DNA of 64,000 nucleotides from Sporodiniella umbellata (GCA_025677835.1 JAIXMR010000001.1:62001-126000), one strand, 5' to 3'; shown: positions 9,766 to 22,725, counted from the first letter of the stretch. Program-made: numbers and translations. Notes: generated by a model from the sequence alone, not told the origin.

Positions 9766-12009
9766 ATGTTGAAGCTCTTACAATCTTCTTCACCAAAGGC
9801 AGTAAGTTTTTGTTCTTTGTTTTGAAAACAACCATTGCTATATATATATATATATATATTTTATTTATTTATTTATTTTTTAAAAAAAAAAAAAAAGTTC
9901 TCTGTAGCCAGTAAGTAGAAATGTGAATCAGCTCATTTCTAGTTTTGTTTTACTAAATTTGCTTATTTGTTTGGTGTAGAATCCAATGCTGCCAAAATGG
10001 CCGTTCGCAGTCTTCACCTTTCCAAGCCTGCTATGCAAGTGATGTCCACCAACCCTCTTCGCGCCACGGAAGCTACTGTAAGTTGAAATACTTACCAATT
10101 TTTTTTTTTTTTTTTTTTTTTGAAAATTTTTTTTTATTAAAGAGATATATAGGGTACTATTGCTAGCAAATATCCCATCATCGACCACGAATACGATGCT
10201 GTTGTTGTAGGTGCTGGTGGTGCTGGTCTCCGCGCAGCCTTTGGTCTTGCTGAAGCTGGTTTGAACACAGCTTGTATCACCAAGCTTTTCCCTACTCGTT
10301 CTCACACTGTAGCTGCCCAAGTAAGAGACACACATTAAAGCGAGCCTATGTGTTGTATACTGACTTGTATATAGGGTGGAATTAACGCTGCGCTTGGCAA
10401 CATGACAGAAGACGATTGGAGATGGCACATGTACGATACCGTCAAGGGTTCAGATTGGCTCGGCGATCAAGATGCTATTCACTACATGTGTCGTGAAGCT
10501 CCCCACACCGTCATTGAACTTGAACACTATGGTGTTCCTTTCTCGAGAACGGCTGAAGGAAAGATCTACCAACGTGCTTTCGGTGGTCAAAGTTTGAAAT
10601 TCGGTAAGGGCGGTCAAGCCTACCGTTGTGCTGCTGTTGCCGATCGTACCGGCCACGCTATTCTTCACACCCTGTATGGTCAATCTCTCCGTCACAGCAC
10701 CAACTACTTTATCGAATACTTTGCTCTTGATTTGATTATGGAAGACGGCGAATGTAAAGGTGTTATCGCTTTGAACATGGAAGACGGTACTCTTCACCGT
10801 TTCCGCTCTCACAAGACTGTGCTTGCCACCGGTGGTTATGGTCGTGCCTATTTCTCCTGTACCTCGGCCCATACCTGTACTGGTGATGGTAATGCTATGG
10901 TTGCCCGTGCTGGCCTCCCTCTCCAAGATCTGGAGTTCGTTCAATTCCACCCTACGGGTATTTACGGTTCTGGTTGTTTGATTACTGAGGGTTCTCGTGG
11001 TGAAGGTGGATACCTTGTCAACTCTGCTGGTGAACGTTTCATGGAACGTTATGCCCCCACTGCTAAGGATTTGGCTTCTCGTGACGTTGTCTCTCGTGCT
11101 ATGACTTTGGAAATCAAGGCAGGCCGTGGTGTGGGTGCTGAAAAGGATCATATCCATCTCCAACTTCACCATTTGCCTCCTTCTGTTCTTCAAGAACGTT
11201 TGCCCGGTATCTCTGAGACTGCCGGTATTTTTGCTGGTGTTGATGTCACCAAGGAGCCTATTCCTGTCTTGCCTACTGTCCACTACAACATGGGTGGTAT
11301 CCCCACACGTTACACTGGCGAAGTGCTTGCCATCGATGAAAACGGTCAAGACAAGGTTGTCCCTGGTCTTTACGCTGCTGGTGAAGCTGCCTGTGTCTCT
11401 GTCCACGGCGCCAACCGTTTGGGTGCCAACTCCCTCTTAGATATCGTTGTCTTTGGTCGTGCTGTTGCCCATCATATTGCCGAAAATCTCGAACCCAACA
11501 CACCCTTGAAGCCCTTCGCTGCTGATGCTGGTGCTCAAACCATTGCCAATTTGGATAAACTCAGAAACGCTACCGGTCCCAAGCGTACTGCTGAAATCCG
11601 TCTCCACATGCAAAAGACCATGCAGTCTGATGCTGCTGTCTTTAGAACCCAAGAGACTTTGGATGAAGGTGTTGTCAAGATTGATAAGGTCTGGGATTCC
11701 TTCAAGGATGTTGGTGTCACTGATCGTGGTATGATCTGGAACACTGATCTTGTTGAAACTCTTGAACTTCAAAATCTATTGACTTGTGCCTCTCAGACCA
11801 TGCACGCCGCTGCCGTTCGTAAGGAATCTCGCGGTGCTCATGCCCGTGACGATTATCCTGACCGTGATGACGAGAACTGGATGAAGCACACTCTTTCATG
11901 GCAAAACCAAGAAACTGGTGAAGTGAAACTCAGCTACCGTAGTGTCACTGATACCACCTTGGATGAAGCTGAATGCAAGCCTGTTCCTCCTTTTGCTCGT
12001 GTTTACTAA
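9766..12009 (+). CDS. SDH1: Succinate dehydrogenase flavoprotein subunit
   Basis: Exons are 9766..9801, 9898..9910, 9980..10077, 10153..10320 and 10375..12009, giving 649 residues. The second exon is only 13 bases. It is required to keep frame between the first exon and the rest of the mitochondrial presequence. The FAD-binding motif is [20 protein letters not shown]. The covalent-flavin histidine lies in SHTVAAQGGI. Active-site segments include [27 protein letters not shown], and the C-terminal block ending [10 protein letters not shown]. In the mitochondrial inner membrane, complex II oxidises succinate to fumarate and passes electrons to ubiquinone. The last exon has the C-rich codon bias of a highly expressed gene. 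T tracts precede the start. Confidence 0.97.
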
Positions 12010-12105
12010 ACTGTACTCTAGAAGCATACAAATAAATGTATTCCCTCCTCATTTCTTTTTTTTTCAATGTCCCTTTCATTTTTTATTCACAGTAAAAGTC
12101 TTTTT

Positions 12106-12148
<43 letters not shown>

Positions 12149-13419
12149 GCTGACTGTAAAACCGTATTGCATTTTTTTTCTATACTTTTTTAGGTGTTTG
12201 AAAAGTTAGTTGCTGAAACAGAACAGAAAACAAACGTAATTTTTGAGTTAAAAGTACGATTGATATCATTCTTTTTTCTAAGCGGACGATTCCTATCTGA
12301 AATGAAAAAAAGCCCAAGGGTATCCGAATACAGCCCAAATTGACATTCAAGTTACACTAGACTATAGAAGATGTATAAAAAAAAACATGACGGGCCTTTG
12401 TGATCTGTTACTTATTAAGCCAATACTCTTTCAGTTGCTCAACAAAATCTAAAAATAATCGCATAAATCGTTTTTGCGTTGTTTTTTTTTTTTTTTTTTT
12501 TAAACATAGCAAATTGCAAAGCTTTAGAGAAAAACATTAACTTAGTACGTCTCTTTTTCTGGTTGCTTGTCTATCTTTGGTTTCGTTTTGAGGCCATTGG
12601 GCAAATAAAACTTCTCTAAACCTGTATTACGTTTCAAAGCTTTTTTTGCCCAAAAGAGATAGTGTGTTTATTCTAGAAATGAGGCCACGCATTATCATAT
12701 CCAAACGTGGTTCAAGCAAACATATGCTGATGACCAGTCATAGTCAGTTTTAGTAAGCAGGCTATTCGTCATGAACCTTGAGAAGCTTTAATTTATTTTT
12801 ATATTAGCTTCTTTGGTAGCACTCGTTAATTAAAAGGGGGCTCTTTTGTTGGTATAATGAATGGCAAACTTTGTAGAAAGAGGGAAAAGGTGGGAAAAGG
12901 CTAGTCAGTTTTATCACAAAGCATTGGCTTATTTGCATAAAAGGAAAAAAAAAACGTAGGACGTTACGAATTCCTATAGAAAGCTCGAGCGTATGTAATC
13001 AGAGAGTACGGTAATACAGACGCGCCCAGACAACCATTTTACTTTAGCTTTTAATAAGAATCGAGTGTTTTTTTTTTTTTTTTGTACCCTTGAGAGGCAA
13101 AAAAAAAGATTATAAAATCAAAAGCTCTCGTAAACATAGATACTACTGAAAGACCTCATTGGATAGGATAGACTTTTTGTTTTTCTATTAAGACCCTTTA
13201 TATGCTTTAGGGTACATACATGGTGCCTTTTTTACCTTGCGTACTTTGTTTTAGCTGACACGATAAAGTTGTCGCATGAAAGATAGACTTCAGCCTAAGC
13301 CCCTGTTTCACCAATTACATATATAGAACAATAGGGTTGACAGAACATGAAAGAGAACAGACGTAGACCTTATTCCAAATTTAGCTGTAAGAAAAAAAAA
13401 GTAATAGAAACTATACAAA

Positions 13420-13455
<36 letters not shown>

Positions 13456-13858
13456 TGAAAGGAAACAAAGTCAAAAAAAAAAAAAGAAAGATCGCTCTTT
13501 GAAGGTGAGTCATGAACAAACACACCTCTCGAATAGCGTTTTCTCTACTATTCTAAACATAAACTTTAGCTCTATTGCGTGCTCAACCTTAAAAGCCTAA
13601 AAGAAGGCTTAATAAGGCTGCCTTGGCCTATTTGCTTTAGAGTTTTTCCCTGTTTTTCCTTTGTCAGTCTACATTCTTTAAGTTGTTACCCCAACGCATA
13701 AAGTGACTTTCGGAGATTGGGACAGCTAATTACCGACTTTGAAATAAAACAACTGGGAAAGGTTTATTGCAAATCGCCCGTAGCACATACACAGGCTGTA
13801 CTACCTTATACGCTTAGTCACAAAAATCCTAAAAAAAAAATCCAAATTTGTCTGGGAT

Positions 13859-13889
<31 letters not shown>

Positions 13890-14186
13890 GTTCAGTCAAC
13901 TCTTGCTCAGTGATAACCAAGGTAGCTAGAAAGGGGTCTGTTTGCAAAAACTTTTTATGGAGCTCTTGTGGATGAGTCTTTGAGCACTGAAATTATAAAA
14001 AGGAGAGCCCTGGGAAAAGTATCAGTGTATTGTGTGGGAACCATATAAAAAAAAAAGCGAAATTCCGGATCTCATTTTAGGAAATACATTTTACCCCACT
14101 TTTTAACTTTTTTCTATTTATTGTTTCCTGTTTTGTTTCGTTTTCTTTCTTTCTTTTTTTTTTATCAAGAAATACCGAGAACTACA
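12010..14186. other. Intergenic DNA, 41-base A tract
   Basis: About 2.2 kb between SDH1 and the bZIP gene. It holds a 41-base A run at 12107-12147 and further A/T runs near 12482-12500, 13065-13083, 13423-13453 and 13861-13889. The right end is the bZIP promoter and ends in a T-rich block before 14170. No coding sequence or RNA gene is recognised. Confidence 0.5.
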
Positions 14187-15806
14187 ATGGAAACCCTTAC
14201 AGAGCAACCAGTCAAAATTCGCAAAAAGCCAGGACGTAAACCAAACCCTGCCTCTCCTGCGCTTCGTAAAGCACAAAACCGGGCAGCGCAGAGAGCCTTT
14301 AGAGAACGTAAAGAAAGGCATATGAGAGATTTGGAAATAGCAATTAAACAAATAAGAGAACAAAGAGACACATTGAGTGCAGAGAACGAACAACTCAAAG
14401 CAGATTCAGATATACTTCGATCCGAAAATTGGTATTTAAAGGGTATTGTTCTTACCCTACAGCTTGTTTGCTTTCAACACAACTTGGTCATTCCTCAGCA
14501 TGGCCCCTATGTCAACGAACAGGCACTATCATTACTTGCACAATCTATACCTGAACCCATTTCTGCCTATATAAGCGTCAATGCCAATAATAAAGTACCA
14601 ATACCATCTAAACCATTCGGATACCGCGCAATTCGACAGCGGGACAGACACCTTTCCTCGGGCTCTATTGTGATCACAAAAGAAGGCGTTCATACAGTCT
14701 CCGAGCATCAGTCGCCGACTTCTCCTGTCAATTTCAAACCAGCTCTAGAGCAAGACACAGTCCATCCACTCCAACACATACCTGAAGGCAACATGCCTCC
14801 CTTATCCCCCACATCAAAAAATCATGAACTCAAGCAATCACCAAAACCCATTATGTTGAGAGAAGAACCAGTGACATCAAACTTGGCTGCCATCCAAGCC
14901 CTTCGTCTAAGGCTAAGACTCCAATCTGCCTGCACCAATATGGACGCCGTTCCATTTGCTATTCAACCCACTCTCCTACAGGTAACACATCTGACCTATG
15001 ATTTGTGCTAATGGTTATTAATATTCGATTTATAGCTGACTGTTCCTCACGATCCCCGCATCGATTTGATTCCCACTCCACATATGCGGGATCGAATGAT
15101 ATTGTTTAGAGACCAATTCGACTTGGATGATTGTTTCCGGTGCTTGCTGAGTGGCTCTGTATTCCATGGTGGCGATCCTGCTGTAGCTGCTAATTGGCAA
15201 TTACCAGAAGAGTTCTTTGGCAAGTACTGGTTTTTGACAATAGACTACGACCTTCAGCGTACTACCAACCAGTGGAGAAGGCTTCAAGGCCTGGATGATA
15301 TAGATTTTAAAGACAAAGAAAAGAATCCAGAAGACAGCGCGCTAGAAAAAAAAGAACAAGAGCTGAAAGAGCAAGAGCTGAAAGAGCGAGAGACTTCCCA
15401 ACTGCCCGGTTTAGAAAAAGTCCCCAGCCTAGACTATAACGACATTTCTGCTCTACTGGGTATCAATTTTCAAAGAATAGCCACTATGCAACAACAGCAA
15501 AACATGAACTCATACGCCTCCTCATTCTCTTCTGATTGCTCCGTTTCATCGAATACTCAATCCTCATTGTCTGCTGGTCACGAAGAGGATGAGAATTCTT
15601 TCGAACCCATACAGCTTACTGACGGATGCTCCCTATCCTATTTAAAATCACAAAAAAAGAAACCAATCCAACAACATCATCAGCATAGTACAATCAACAT
15701 CAAGCCGCTTGAAGAGCCTGTGTGGGATGAAATGATGGTAGAGCCTATGGAAGAAGACTATGACATGATGATGAGCACTATGATTGACTTGGACGAAAAC
15801 AACTAA
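14187..15806 (+). CDS. YAP-type bZIP transcription factor with DUF3425-like domain
   Basis: Exons are 14187..14981 and 15036..15806, giving 521 residues. The ATG at 14187 follows a T-rich leader; upstream in-frame codons look like untranslated sequence. The basic region (residues about 27-50) reads RKAQNRAAQRAFRERKERHM, the NxxAQxxFR signature of Yap1/Pap1 factors. A leucine zipper with IRE, LSAENEQLKA and LRSENWYLKG follows. The C-terminal half contains a conserved fungal block (HMRDRMILFRDQFDLDDCF to WQLPEEFFGKYWFLTIDYDL) typical of DUF3425, often found with bZIP regions. The end is acidic, with a Lys/Glu repeat near residues 360-380. It is likely a nuclear regulator; targets are unknown. 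No clustered cysteines like the Yap1 redox domains are obvious. Confidence 0.88.
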
Positions 15807-16088
15807 GATCTGTTTTTCCGAGCACTATTCTCACCTGTATATGCCTATGATATCTAAAACAAATAAATCTTATAGAGGGCTACCCTTTCCCCTTTCTACT
15901 CCCAATAAATTCTCATGTTATACTACCTCTACATATACCCGTCAAGGCTTTGAAATTATACTTGCAGTAAAAGTTTATTGGTGAGTTTGATAAAATACAG
16001 TATTTTTTTTTTCCAAAAAAAAAAAAAAAAAAAAAAAAAAAAACAAATATACAATGAGGGAGTAATAATGTACATTATGATGAGTGGT

Positions 16089-18396
16089 CTATGAGTCTTC
16101 CTTGAGCCCTTGTGTGTTTTTCATTCTTTTTTCATTCATCGCCTTTTCATAAAGTCGAAGATAATCGTTCACTGGGCCTTTTTCATCGCCTCTGTCCCAG
16201 CCTAACGCTTGAGCATTGGCCATCATTCTCACCACAAAACTCTCATGGTCTGCAGGTGAATTAATCATCTTCTGATAGTCTTCTGCAACAGTCTTGATAG
16301 CTTGGGCCAGAGACCCGTGCTGTTGAGCATTAAAAAGATATGCATTAAACTCCGTGCCCTCTGTTCTGTCCACCAAAAACTCGCTTAATCCACCTGCTCC
16401 CGTCGAAATAACGCCTGAACCAAAGGCCAAGCCTTCCGCAGCCACAAGCCCAAAACTTTCAGTTACACTTGGGACATAGACAAAGTCGGCTGCAGCTCGG
16501 AAATAAGAAAGCCATTGCTCCTGTTGGCGTACAGTGGTCATTAACACAACGTCATCTGGATTACTCCGAGCTAGTTCCTCTACCCACTCAAGTGGGTAAT
16601 TGTTAGGCTGTCCCAGGATTGCCATCTTAATCCCATATTTCTTAAAAAGCTCAACAGCCTCCACAAAGGTCTCAAGGCCCTTATTATATTGAAATCGACC
16701 TACGTAAAGTACCAACGGTTTTTCTATATCCTCTGGGAGCAACTGTTCATGAGCTATCAGAAACTCTTTGGCGAGTCTTTTGGTCTCAGATTTCATCACT
16801 GTAGAGAAGTTGAGACCATGTTCAACCAGCTTAGTTTCAGTAAAAGGATCCGTATTTTTGTCTAGAGCTACACCATGGCTAATGCCATAGAACTGCCCCT
16901 GTTCGGCTTTACGCAAAAGCGGGTTCATGACAACCTCTTTCAAATAAAAGTCCATATCCCCTTCTACCATTTTTTTGGACATTCGTTTACTCACAAACGT
17001 CACTATATCAGCAGCATCAATAGCCAAAGGAGATACAAAGGCACGTTGGCTGTTAAAAGTATAAGGTGATAGAGCTTCTTTCATGTTTCGTTGAGAATTA
17101 GTCCAGAACCTATCAAAGCTATCGAGTCGGTTTGTGTATTGAAGCTCGTCTAGATAGTCGTGCATTGTGTATATAATGGCAGGAGGCGTGATAGTGAACT
17201 TTTCATTGGCAAACTCCTGCATATATTTTGCTACATAGGCATTAGTAGCCCCGTGTAGATGAATAATGTCGACACGAGGTGGCGCAACATAAAGCGGTGC
17301 GAACAGACTTTGTTCGTGTTTGGCAGTAGCTCTAGAGATCAAAAACACCGCCACAGCTTTGTTGAAATACTGGTCCTGCCATTCATGAGGCAAAACCTCA
17401 AGTGTTGAATAAAGCTGTGTTATTGTATTGGCATGGAACGATTTCAGTAATGGGTACGTTTTGCCGGGTCCAATTAAATATACTTTCATCGTTTTGTTTG
17501 CGCGTAGTGATTTAGACATGAGATCGATCTTATCAGTTTTTGGTAGAGCTTCAAAATTGGGTATTGGGTTAAAATCGTAGATCATCTGATAGACTTTAAA
17601 TTCTACAGGCACAGTTTGTCCTCGATCATTTTTGTATGTTGTTACTAGCTCAACAGCCGTTTTAATCGGGTACTGCTCTTGTTTTTTTAAAAAGGAGTAG
17701 TAAGGCATTACTACTGAAGGCTTTACTCGCCCAGACTGAAGCTGTGCCTGAGCAATAGCGGTCAAAGCTGCACCCATACCGCCCATAGTTGCAATTCCAA
17801 ACTCTTTTGTTACATGGTACACGGTCGTTCTGCGAGGTATCTTTATAGGAACTGACATGTCAAGCTCGCGGTAAGGAATTTTTGGGAAAACCTGAATATC
17901 TACAAAGAAAGTACAGTGTTGGAAAAAGAGAGAAACAAAAACAAGTGTATCCTTTGAAATCGATTGCTAGAAAAGCTACCCGTACCGAATTTTATTGAAT
18001 CTTTTGCTGACTCTAGTAATGTCCAGCTTACAATGAATAATATACTCTCTACAGCTGTTAACAAGATGATCGCAAACCGAATGTAATTCCACCATCTCCA
18101 AGACCTTAAAGACAGACTCGATCTGCTCTTTTCTGCATGAGCAAACTTTGGTAAAAGCCTCTTCTGAAGTTTTCCAGTGGTTTCTATGGCTACTGTACAA
18201 TGCTCTTGCATCATTAGAAGCAAAAAAAAAAAAAAAAAAAAAAGGACCAAGAGACCCCAACACCTACTTTTTTTCCTGTTATAGTATTTAATTTAGACCC
18301 AGTTAATTTACAATTAAACGCTCGATGCTGCTGATCATCAGAAACTTTCAACTTAGAGGCTACAGCTGACAACACCCCAGCCAGAACTATTGACAT
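16089..18396 (-). CDS. Membrane-anchored starch-synthase-like glycosyltransferase (GT-B)
   Basis: Exons are complement(16089..17899, 17986..18202, 18268..18396), giving 718 residues. The N-terminal exon carries a hydrophobic stretch (MSIVLAGVLSAVAS). The second exon has a transmembrane segment near residues 80-100 (YIRFAIILLTAVESILFIVSW). The catalytic part opens with YHVTKEFGIATMGGMGAALT, resembling the starch/glycogen synthase (GT5) N-domain. It ends in a GT-B nucleotide-sugar domain with YVGRFQYNKGLETFVEA, the E-x7-E motif ESFGLVAAE and STGAGGLSE. Fungal glycogen synthase belongs to a different family (GT3), so this is a separate enzyme, perhaps for a wall or secreted glucan; that is inference. 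The true start is uncertain: the frame stays open upstream to a stop near 18475 without an ATG. It is convergent with the bZIP gene. Confidence 0.75.
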
Positions 18397-19789
18397 GATT
18401 GCGTTTAGAATGTAAAAACCAAAATTAACTTCAAACAATTGAGACTTCAGACTTAACTTGAGACAATAGAACTTTCAACATAAAATTGCTCTCGACTGTA
18501 TTAAAAAAAACTTTACAAGGTAACAGTTTCTAAGAGCAACAATGAAAAAAGAACATTAAACAAAGACTGAATCATAAGCACTCTTTCAAAGAAAACTTTA
18601 TTCTTACTCTTTAAACGCTTTTAGACCACGAATAGTACATGCTTAACCTTGACTAAAAAAAAACAAATAATAAAATTATAACAATACTATAACCAGTTGC
18701 TTATATACCCATGACAACTTGACAAAAGACTATTCAAGTAGATAGTTTTTTTTTTTTCATAAAGTCAATGGGAATTTTCCCTGATGTTTTCTTGGGACAA
18801 TGACAAAATAGTAAAAGAGCTTGAATAAACTCAGCAGCTTTTGCAAGGGGAAAAGTTGCTTTTAACTTCTTTTCTTCTACTACAAAAAAAAAGGGGAGGA
18901 CATTACGATAAATTTTAATAACTTGCTGTCAAGAGATAAAACAAGATTAAGGGGTTTCGGAGGCACCACTAGATGCAAACTCAGTATAAACAAACAACAC
19001 AAAAAGTTACAAGCGATTCTTTAATATGATATGTAAAAAAGCAGCTAATCAATAAAAAAAATTGGATCGTTATTTTAAAAACGAAAAGGTAAATAAAAAA
19101 TGAGAAACGCATTTAGCAAAAAAAAAAAAAAAAAAAGCCTCTTTCGATGAAGGGAAACAAAGTGCAAATTGTAGTTTTTAAAAGACAGAATTGATTGAAG
19201 TAGGTTTAATAAGGAACTGGAACTGACAGTTAAAAAGAAAGCAGCAGAATTGATACTCTGAGCAATTGTTCTCAAGAGTGGCAAACAGCCAAAATGTGGA
19301 AATAGCTTATAGCTCGTAATACACACAGCTTTTTCACTTTCCGTCTAAAGTACATATCGAATCTAGTATAGTAGTCAAGGCTTTTCTAAGTAGTGATATA
19401 GATGAAAGTCAAGTATGTGGCTTTTACAAAAAGGGTAAACAGTTGATGATCAAATCCAGGCATCTATGGGACTCATACTAACCAAAAACTAAGTAAACAA
19501 TACTTATATTAGTTATGCATTTATTCTATATGTTGAACAATGAATTGCTTTGGTATAATTGAATGCTGTTAACTTTTTCGGGATTTTTCTGTTTTGAGAA
19601 TCGATACAAACTATAAAAAAAGAGTAAACAGTAACAGTAAATAAAACAATGTAGAAAATACCAATGAACAAAATAGGTACAAGTTATCAAAAAACTTGCA
19701 GAGCACTTTTTTTACAATTGTTTTCAACAGGAAAAATATTCTCCATCACAACTTCATTTTTGAAAAATAGATTTAAAAAAACGATTCAA

Positions 19790-19821
<32 letters not shown>

Positions 19822-20655
19822 GCCTTATAACATATGATTTGATACTGATATTACCGATACAGTGTGTTTTATAGTTTTAATCGTTTATATTAATGTTCCT
19901 TAGTTTTTCTCACTTTTCGCTGCTTTAGAAGTAGCACTGGAGACTTAATTTAATGACAAATTGTATGAAAAATTACTAATTTTAGTAAATCTGAATCCAA
20001 ACCCTAAAGTATGTCGATACGAAAAAAGCTATATATATAGAAATAGTTTTTGACGCTGTTATATACATATAAGAAAAAATAGAACTAATTATAATTGCTT
20101 TGTAGATTTTTGTATTCTATGTCGCAAATGCTTTTGACAAAATAAAAAGTACTAGATATAAAGTACAATAAAGGCAAAGAGCTTTTACAACTAAAAAAAA
20201 CTGATGGGTTCAGTGGGTTCAACAAACAATAGACAATTAAAAAATACTTGAAAATACGTTTTTCGTGCAGATATGTATACAAGGTTTGTTGATATGGCTT
20301 GACAGTAATAAGAAGCATTTTATAGTTGATCTTGTGTTACATTTTTTTCCAATCGTTGCTTGTCATAAAATTGGGTATAGTTTAAATACAATACATGTTT
20401 CGAAACAAGTAAACTTATAAAAATGGTGCAGAATTTGAAAGTAAAAAAGCGTTGAATTTATTTACTTCGTAAAAGGAATATTATTGAATATGTTCTTTTT
20501 TATATGTAAACGCCTCTCAGTAATTATAGTAGTGTTTTTAGTTTTTTTTTTTTTTTTTTGCTTTTCATTATACGTTCTTATAGTTTAAAGCATACATAAA
20601 CCATATCGCTCTTGTTTTTTCATGACTTCCGTAGCATTATATAATGGTTTTTTTC

Positions 20656-20814
20656 CGAAGCTAAGGATGCATTATTTTAACTTGAGATTGAGACCAATTC
20701 GATTTTTTTAGACAGATATTTTGAGACGCTCACACAAACAAACTGGGTGTCTAAAAGAACAAGTTAAAATACTGTACTCAAATTAATAATCCTAACAACA
20801 AATCCTTAGCTTCG
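20656..20814. repeat. Nested inverted repeat (13+12+9 bp arms)
   Basis: Three perfect arm pairs are nested. CGAAGCTAAGGAT at 20656-20668 pairs with 20802-20814. TATTTTAACTTG at 20673-20684 pairs with 20760-20771. TTTTAGACA at 20706-20714 pairs with 20748-20756. The order is collinear, so the DNA or a transcript could fold into one long bulged hairpin of about 159 bases. It could be a miniature transposon remnant or a structured RNA. Confidence 0.6.
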
Positions 20815-22508
20815 CATATCTGATTTTGGTTTTAGTAGTATAATACTATATTATTTTTATCTAGTAAACGCCAGTCGACTGTCAACCAAGTATATTCATA
20901 CTAGACTGTTCGTCTATTCTTTCCTCTTCCTATTTATACTAAGCTTCCGTTTTGTTCTTGCTCACTACTTTGTTTACAAATACTATTGTCTTGAAGTAAC
21001 AGGCAGGTGTTTGATGCCACACTATCTCTTCTAGCCTTGTTCATCCAAGCTTCTGTTCCTTTCCGGCTCTTCCTTTTCCCCCCTGCTTGAGTAGACGGCT
21101 CTTGAAAAACATTTCACAAACACTATAGCAATAAGACTTAACTTGGGCTCTTTTCTTTTAGTGTACAAGACTATCTTTTGAAACGATAAAAAACTGAAAT
21201 ATGCTATAGTATTCAAATTTTAGATACCTTTTGAAGTTCTTGTACAATTTATTTATCTCTTTAAATATAGTGCCCTAAATCTAAACTTCAATTGTTTATA
21301 TATAGAAACATCTCTCTTAAGGGATCAATACAGACATAGAAATATAAAAAAGGGATACTCGATGTTATATAGATATATAGATACAAGATTTATTTATAAG
21401 TTCTCATGTTTGATATATAATGTTTGATATCGACAATTGAAATAGCGTTTTTGATCTTTTATACTTTTTCATGTTTCTGTGGTTTTTCTTCTTAAATCCC
21501 CAAAAACCGTAGGAGTGGTTTTGAAGTTACTGGGATTCAAAACAGTAGTGTTAGAGGTATTAGAGATGTGGTAATGAGCGTTAGCCAATATCTGTCAATT
21601 CGGCTTACGAAAAACAGTATAATTTTAAAAGTTATGACCAAAAAGACTCTCAGGAAACGAGGAAAGCGTCAATCCAATATTCGATGAAATTGGAGGCATT
21701 ATTTTAGGAACTATGGAGAAGTTTGTATAAATAAAAAAAAAAGAAGAAGAGTATATGATTGCAAATATAAAAATAAAAGCAAAAATAAAAGGGTTCGTTG
21801 AGTGACCACCAGATATTATAAATCAGATCAAACTATAGATAAAATAAACAAAGAAAAATAAAATAATAAAATAAAATCTTGATTAATGATGAAGGAATAA
21901 GTTTGTCTTCAAAGAATCAGGTAAAAAGCAAAAAAGTAGAAAGTGTACAATAAAGGATAGACATCAACTTTAAGGAATCAACTACATTCTACTCAGTGAC
22001 AATATTGTTATTTGAATAAGATAAAGCTTTGTGTAGAAATAAATAGGTATCTAGAGAAACGTTCTATTTTCTATAAGCATTTTCGTACACTTTTTTCTTT
22101 TCGCTTTTATACTTATATACACTATTTAGCCAACAACACTAGTCTTTATTACTTTTTTCTTCTAAAACTTATGTAAAATCTATTTAGTTGAGAGAAAGCT
22201 ATAAAACCTACATAACGTTATTTAAAATATCTTGATAAACTTTCTATGCCAATTCTCTACAATAGAGCAAGGTTTCAAAATATATATATATAAAAAAAAT
22301 TATAAGAAATACACTGAACCTGCCAACTATTGCTCCTTTTTTTTTTGCGAATCAAACTTCGAATAGATTGCTCTTTTTGGTGTTTATATTTTCTTGAACC
22401 TCACAGCAGTTTTTATGTTTGGACTTTCTGTGTTTTATATGGCAGCTGGTGTAATAGTTGCTAAAAATAATAATATAACGATAAAAATAGTATGGCTTTA
22501 TAATTTAT

Positions 22509-22670
22509 AACCAACTAATATTTGCAGGAGTGGCAGGAGCAAGGTCGATCCAGTCTTTCATAAATTTATAAGCGAAGGGTGCAACACTACAACAGTTTAT
22601 GATCAACCAATACTTACAGTAGTAGCAGGAGCGAGATCAATCCGGTCTTCTATAGGCGAAGAGAGCAACA
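22509..22670. repeat. Diverged tandem repeat, about 93-bp period
   Basis: Two copies share an ordered set of blocks: AACCAA, GTGGCAGGAGC versus GTAGCAGGAGC, GATCCAGTCTT versus AATCCGGTCTT, and GCGAAGGGTGCAACA versus GCGAAGAGAGCAACA. Copy one is about 22509-22586 and copy two about 22602-22670. The second is slightly shorter. Confidence 0.6.
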
Positions 22671-22725
22671 ATAAAAAAATAATAGCAACTTCCTCCATGA
22701 AGTCACGTGACCGACAGAAATGAAA

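Noticed and set aside
10450..11406. Long minus-strand ORF (318 codons) opposite SDH1
   Set aside because: Antisense shadow of the strongly codon-biased SDH1 exon; Thr/Ser-rich translation without domains.
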